Assembly: GCA_001750645.1 (NCBI GenBank)
Contig: MEIF01000017.1
Location: 1 to 39,181, forward strand
From: Gammaproteobacteria bacterium AqS3
GTDB taxonomy: Bacteria > Pseudomonadota > Gammaproteobacteria > MEIF01 > AqS3
Direction: 5' to 3'
Length of the DNA stretch: 39,181 bases
Both the position numbers and the translations under genes were made by a program. Positions 24,501-30,500 of the stretch are shown here, one piece after another. The first letter of the stretch is position 1; each line of letters opens with the position of its first letter. Below the pieces are notes generated by a model, which was given only the letters and a program-made list of their open reading frames with translations, was not told the DNA's origin and searched no databases.

Positions 24501-27500
24501 GGGTTGCTCGAGAGCAGGTTGACGGTGACGGCGCTGGCGGGTCGGTTGTTCAGCGAGACGGAGAATTGAGAGGTGGAAACGCTGCCCGATGCCGGCTCGC
24601 TTATCGTCGTGGTCGTCGGTGCGGCGACGGCTAATGAATTTCCGAAGTCGTCGTCGGTTAGGGTCAGGGCGATGTCTTTGGTTACGTTGTTGTAGTTGGT
24701 GGCGCCGGTGGCAGTCAGGCGAAGCTTGACATTGTCTCCGCTGACTATATTGCCGTCGTTAACGCTGTTGTTGACCGGCTGGATGGTGAAGTCCCTAGCA
24801 CCAAGTCGTCCCCGAGTAACAATATTGCCGTCATCATCTAATGTATCGTTGGCCGGATACGTATGGCCTACTGCGGGCGCGGGGGTGATGGTGAAGCGGG
24901 AAGCGTAGCTGGCGGGCTCAATGCTGGCCTTTACCGTGACATTCGCACTTGAAGTCGGGTGGCCACCCCCCAGCCAAGCCCCCACACTCTGCGCCGCATC
25001 CCCCTCGGTAAAACTGAGCGAGTTTTCTGTGGTGATTATTTCCTGATGACCGACCGACTCGATGATGTTTGCTTTCCAAGTGCCAGTAATGGCCTCACCA
25101 GCACCCACCACCTCAACTGCGGCGGTGGCACTTGTATACCCGGCAAAATTGGCACCCCGGAAATAGACGGATCTCCAGTAATACGCATTGGTTCCGGTGC
25201 TGGTCCAATCGTCAACACCCTTATTAGTCTCGGTAATGGCGGTCTCTCTATTACATTTGGCCCCATCACCCCACCACACGCCACCGCCCGTCAATTCATG
25301 GCGGCACAACAAAAAATCAGGCCTTGCACCGCTTGCTCTGATTGTGACCGAGTTTTCTGCGCTGGGTTTGGTCCTTGACATAATCCGGACTTCAACTTGA
25401 TAACCGGCATCAGTAGCACCCTGCACTACGTTGATCTCAGGCACCCTATTCTGGTTGGTGTGTATAACGGTCCCAGCTCTGCTGACAAGTTCAAACCAAG
25501 CCTGAGGCTGTGTCGTCGTCGGCGGCGCCGGGGTTTGGTCATCGACCGAGAGTGAAATGGTTGAATTGGCGACGCTGCCATAACCCCCGCCGCCAGGATT
25601 CAGCGTCAGCGTGGCGGTTTCATCGGTCCTGTCGGAATCCCCGAGCGCCGTGACGTAGAAGGTCTGATCGCTGTCCCAGTTGTCCTTGGTAAAGGTCAGC
25701 GCGGTCGGGCTGACGCGGAAGCTGGCGGTGTCGCTGACCGAAAGCGCCACCGTGACATTGCCCTGACCGGGATCGGGCGCCGCGCTCAGCTTCACCCGCC
25801 TCGATTCAGTCGCATCCTGGTCATTCGCCCCCTCGTCAATCTCCCACGCCGCAGTGGACGACACCGTCAGCCCCCTGGATTCGTCATCGTCCACAGTGGC
25901 GGCAAGGCTGACGGTGTCGGAGGCGTTGTAGCGCTTGACAACCTCGTCATAGCCACCGCCCGAGGCCGTCAGGGTCAGCTGGGCGCTCTCATCAGCGGCG
26001 TCGGCGTCGGCAACGCCGGTCATCTTGATGACCTGGGCGGTGTCGTAATTGGCGGCGGTAAAGGTCAGCGTGTAGGAGGCGTGATCGGCATCGCTGTTGC
26101 AGGCCGCAGTGGCGTCGCTGCCCTCGTCGCAGAACCGCAGCTTGGCGTGGTTGGAGGAGCTCAGCTCCACGTCGACATCGCCGGTCGGCTGGGTTGCCAG
26201 CTTGACTTCGCGGAATTTGGCGGTGCTGCCCTCGCCCACATCCGAGACGCCGCCGGTCGTGGTTGCGACCGTCAGACCCGGCGGAACCGGAGTGTCGTTG
26301 TCCTCGGTCGTCACATCAAAGCTGCCGGTCACACTGCCATAACCCCCGCCCGAGGCCGTGAAGCTGACCGTGATGGTTTCACTCTCGGTGTCCATATCGT
26401 CGACCGCACTGACTGTGAGGGTCTTGGCGGTATCCCAGTTGGCTGTGGTGAACGTTAAGTTGTTGTCGACAGAGACAGCTCTAACTCCAAGTGCGGCGTC
26501 TGCATCCGAAGCCGTGAACCTCACGGTGACATCGGCGCTCGGCTCGGCGCCCAGGCCAATGCTGTAGGTGGCGGATGTGCCCGCCTCCGTCACCATCACG
26601 GTCTCGGTCGGCAGGCCGGTGATCTGGAATTCATCGTCGTCGGTGACCGTCACCGTGACGCTGCTGCTGGTGCCGCCGGTGCTGCGACTCAGTGTGACGG
26701 TCGCGGTGTCGTCGGCGGCATCGCCGTCCTGGCCGGCGCTGACCTTGACGCTCTGGGCGACGTTCCAGTTGCCGCTGTCAAATGTCAGGGTGGTCTGGTT
26801 GCCGTCTCTGTCAGGGTCGGTGTCGACGGTGACGTCGGTGTTGCTGGGCTGCGTCAGCGTGACGGTCATGCCGGCAGCGCCGGGGGACTTGCCCAGCTTG
26901 ACCGTGAACTCGCCCGAACCGCCCTCGATGACGGTCAGCGCCGTCTCCGCCAGCACCAGCGTCGGGGGATCGTCGTTGTCGGCCACGTTGAAGGTGATGG
27001 TCTCGGTGTTGACGCCGGCGCTGCTGCGCGAGGCGGGCTCGACGGTGACTTTATAGGTGTTGTCATCAAAGTCAGCGTCCTCGGCGGCGTTGACCGTGAC
27101 GGTCTGGGGGTCGTCCCAGTTGGTGTCGCTGAACCTGAAGGTCTGGCTCGGGACAAAGGTCAGGCCGGAGCCGATCGGCGGCCGCAGCGTGATGTCCTGA
27201 CTCTCCCCCGACCCTGGCGCCGAGGCCAGCCGAATCTCGAAGGTCGCCGAGCGGCCCTCTGTTACCGACACCGCCGACGAGGGCAGCACCGGCCGGTACA
27301 CGTCGTCATCCCAAACCCGCAGGATGACGGTCGCGGTCATGCCCCGATACTCAGGGCTGGAGCCGTCAGTGCCGGTCAGCGTCAGCGTGTACTGATCGCC
27401 GTCGGTGGTGTTGCCGTCGTTCAATAACTGCAGCCTGCCGGTGGCGCTCCACGGGAATTGCACGGGCGTGTCCCAGTTGCTGGCGGTGAAGGTGATCGAA

Positions 27501-30500
27501 GCCGCCGGGTCGCCGACTCTGACTTTGGTGGTGTCGGTCGTGGACAGCACAAATGTGGCGCCGTCCGGCCCCGGTGCGGTGTCAAGCTGGATGGTGCCGG
27601 TGAAGGCGTAGGGGGAGGAGTAGCTCTGCCCCTCGTCAACGTCCCAAATGGTCTTGCTGAAGGTGATGCCCGGGGTGTCGTTGTCGTCCACGTCCACGTC
27701 CACGCTGCCGGTGACGCCGGCGTAGTCGCCGCCCGCTGCCGTGACGGCGATGGTCGCGGCGTCGTCAGTGCCGTCAGCGTCCTCGGCGGCGCTGACGGTG
27801 ACGGTCTGGGGGTCGTCCCAGTTGGCGGCGGTGAAGGTCAGGGTGTTTTCGTTGTTGTTGGTGCTGGTGTCAGTGTCCAGGGTGACGTCGGTGTTGGTCG
27901 GCTGCACCAGCGTCACCGTGACGCTCGCCGTGGGCTGGCTGGTCAGCGCCACCGTGAAGGTGGCGGTGGCGCCCTCTGTTGCTTCCAGATCGTCGGCGCC
28001 CGTCGAGAACGCTATTCCGACCGCGTCGTTCTCGTCCACGGAGACGCGCAGGTCGGTCCTGACGCGGCGGTAGTTGGCGCCCGAACCCGTCAGGCGGATG
28101 GTCGCCGTGTCCGTGACGGCGTCGCCGTCATCGGCGGCGCTGACCGTGACGATCTGGGGGGTGTCCCAGTTGGCGGTGGTGAAGGTCAGCTCGTCCTGGT
28201 CGTTGGCGGTGCCGAGATCGGTGTCCAGCGTGATGTCGGAGTTGGCGGTGCCGGTCTGAGCCAGCGTCACCGTGACCGTGCTCGCAGGCTGGGTGTCGAG
28301 AACCACGCTGAAGGTGGTGCTGTTGTTTTCGTCCACTTCCAGCGCCGTCGCCGGGTCGAGGGTCAGGCCGATGTCGTCGTCCTCGACGTCGACGGTCAGG
28401 CTGGCGGTGACGTAGTCGTAGCCGCCATTGGCCGCCGTGAATCTGACGGTGGCGGTTTCATCCAGGCCGTTGGCGTCCTCGGCGGCGCGCACGGTGACGG
28501 TCTGGTTGTCGCTCCAGTTGCTGCTGGTGAAGGTCAGGGAGGTCTGGTTGCCGGCTGCGGCGGTGTCGGTGTCGACCTTGACGGCGGTGTTGTCGGTCGG
28601 CTGGATCAGCGTCACTGTGACGTCCTCGGCAGCAGGGTCGGGCACGGCGATCAGCTTGACGTTGAAGGTGGCGCCGTCGGCATCGCCCTCGGCTACGCTC
28701 AACCGCGTCGGCGTCAGCTTCAGCCCGACTTCGTCGTCAATCACCTTCACCGATATGCTGCCCGCGGCGCTGGCGTAGCCGCCGCCGGAGGCCGTGAAGC
28801 TGATGGTGGCGCTGTCGTTATTCCGGTCGGTGTCGTCGGCGGCGCTGACGGTGACGGTCTGTGCGACTTTCCAGTTGGCGGTGGTGAAGGTCAGGGTGTT
28901 TTCGTTGTTGTTGGTGCTGGTGTCAGTGTCCAGCGTGACGTCGGTGTTGGTCGGCTGCGCCAGCGTCACCGTGACGCTCGCCGTGGGCACCGAGTCGAGC
29001 CTGATCCCGAAGGTCTGGCTGGCGTTCTCCAGAAACTGCAGGCTGGTCTCGGAGAGCACAAAGCCTATGGTGTCGTCGTCGTCCACGTCCACGTCCAGAC
29101 TGTCGGTGACGCTGGCGTAGTCGCCGCCCGAGGCGCTGACCTCGATGGTCACGTCTTCGTCGTCCGCAGCGTCGTCGTCATTGGCGGCGCTGACGGTGAC
29201 GGTCTGGGTGTCGTCCCAGTTGGCGGTGGTGAAGGTCAGGGTGGTTTTGTCAACCGTGACCTCGGTGTTGGTCGGCTGGGTCAGCGTCACCGTGACGCTC
29301 GCCGTGGGCAGGGTCGCCAGCTCGACCGTGAAGGTCGCAGTGTCGTTTTCATCGACGTCCAGATCGTCGTCGTCGCCCAGCACGCTGCCGGCCGTGCGGA
29401 ATATCAGCGCCGGTTCGTCGTCGTCGGTCACTTTTGCTGTCACGCTTGCGGTGACGCCGGCATAGCCGCCGTCCGCAGCCGATATGTTGATGGTTGCCTC
29501 TTCGTCCGAGGCGTCGTCATCGTTGGCGGCGCTGACCGTGACGGTCTGGGTGTCGTTCCAGTTGGCGGTGGTGAAGGTCAGGGAGGTCTCATCAACCGTC
29601 ACGTCGGTGTTGTCGGTCGGCTGCGTCAGCGTGACCGTGACATCTGCCGTGGGGGCGGATTTCAGCTTGACGGTGAAGGTCGCCGTGTCGTCCTCGTCGA
29701 CATCGACCTCCTTCGAGGACAGCACCAGGCTGGTGGCGTCGGTCACCGATACCTCTACTTCTGAACTCGTGATCCGTGCACCGCTGAGGGTGATGGTCGC
29801 GGTGTCGTTCTCGACGTCGGTGTCATCCTTGGCCTTGACCGTGACGGTCTGGTCGGTGTTCCAGGTGTCGGAGGTGAAGGTCAGCGGGCCGGCCGGGGTG
29901 ACGGTGACGTCGCTGTTGCTTGAGCTCATGGTGACGGACATGTTCTCGCCCGGGTCGGTCGCCAGCTTGACGTTGAAGGTGGCGCCGTCGGCGTCGCCCT
30001 CGTCAATCGCCAGCGAGGTCTCCGACAGGGTCAGGGCGACATCGTCGTCGTCGTTGACTGTGACGGTGATCTGGTTGTTGGCGAAGCCGTCGCCTTTGAG
30101 ACTGATGTTCGCCATCTCATCGGCGGTGTCGCTGTCATCGGCGGCGCTGACCGTGACGGTCTGGTCGGTGCTGTAGTTGGTGGAGGTGAAGGTTAGGGTG
30201 ACAGTATTGCTGGGTAGCGTGACGTCGGAGCTGCCTCCTGCCCTCGTCACCTTGACCTCCCTGTCGTGGACGATCTCACTGTTCAGCTTGACGCTGAGCG
30301 TGGCACTGCCGTCCTCGTCGACGCTGATGTCGTCCGCAGCCAGGGTGATGTCCTTGTCCAATATATTGACCGTCAGGTCGTCGCTGTCTCCGGTTTTTTT
30401 GACCGTGCCGCTGCTGAACGTGAAACTGACAGTCTGATCGTCGTCTGTCGAGTCGGCGTCCACTGCCATGCTGAGGGTGACGGTCTGGGCGGCGTTCCAG

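Noticed and set aside
27458-29764. Plus-strand open frame of about 768 codons
   Set aside because: Same explanation: its apparent repeats (GVVPVGGGEGQ) are the mirror of the coding repeats on the minus strand.
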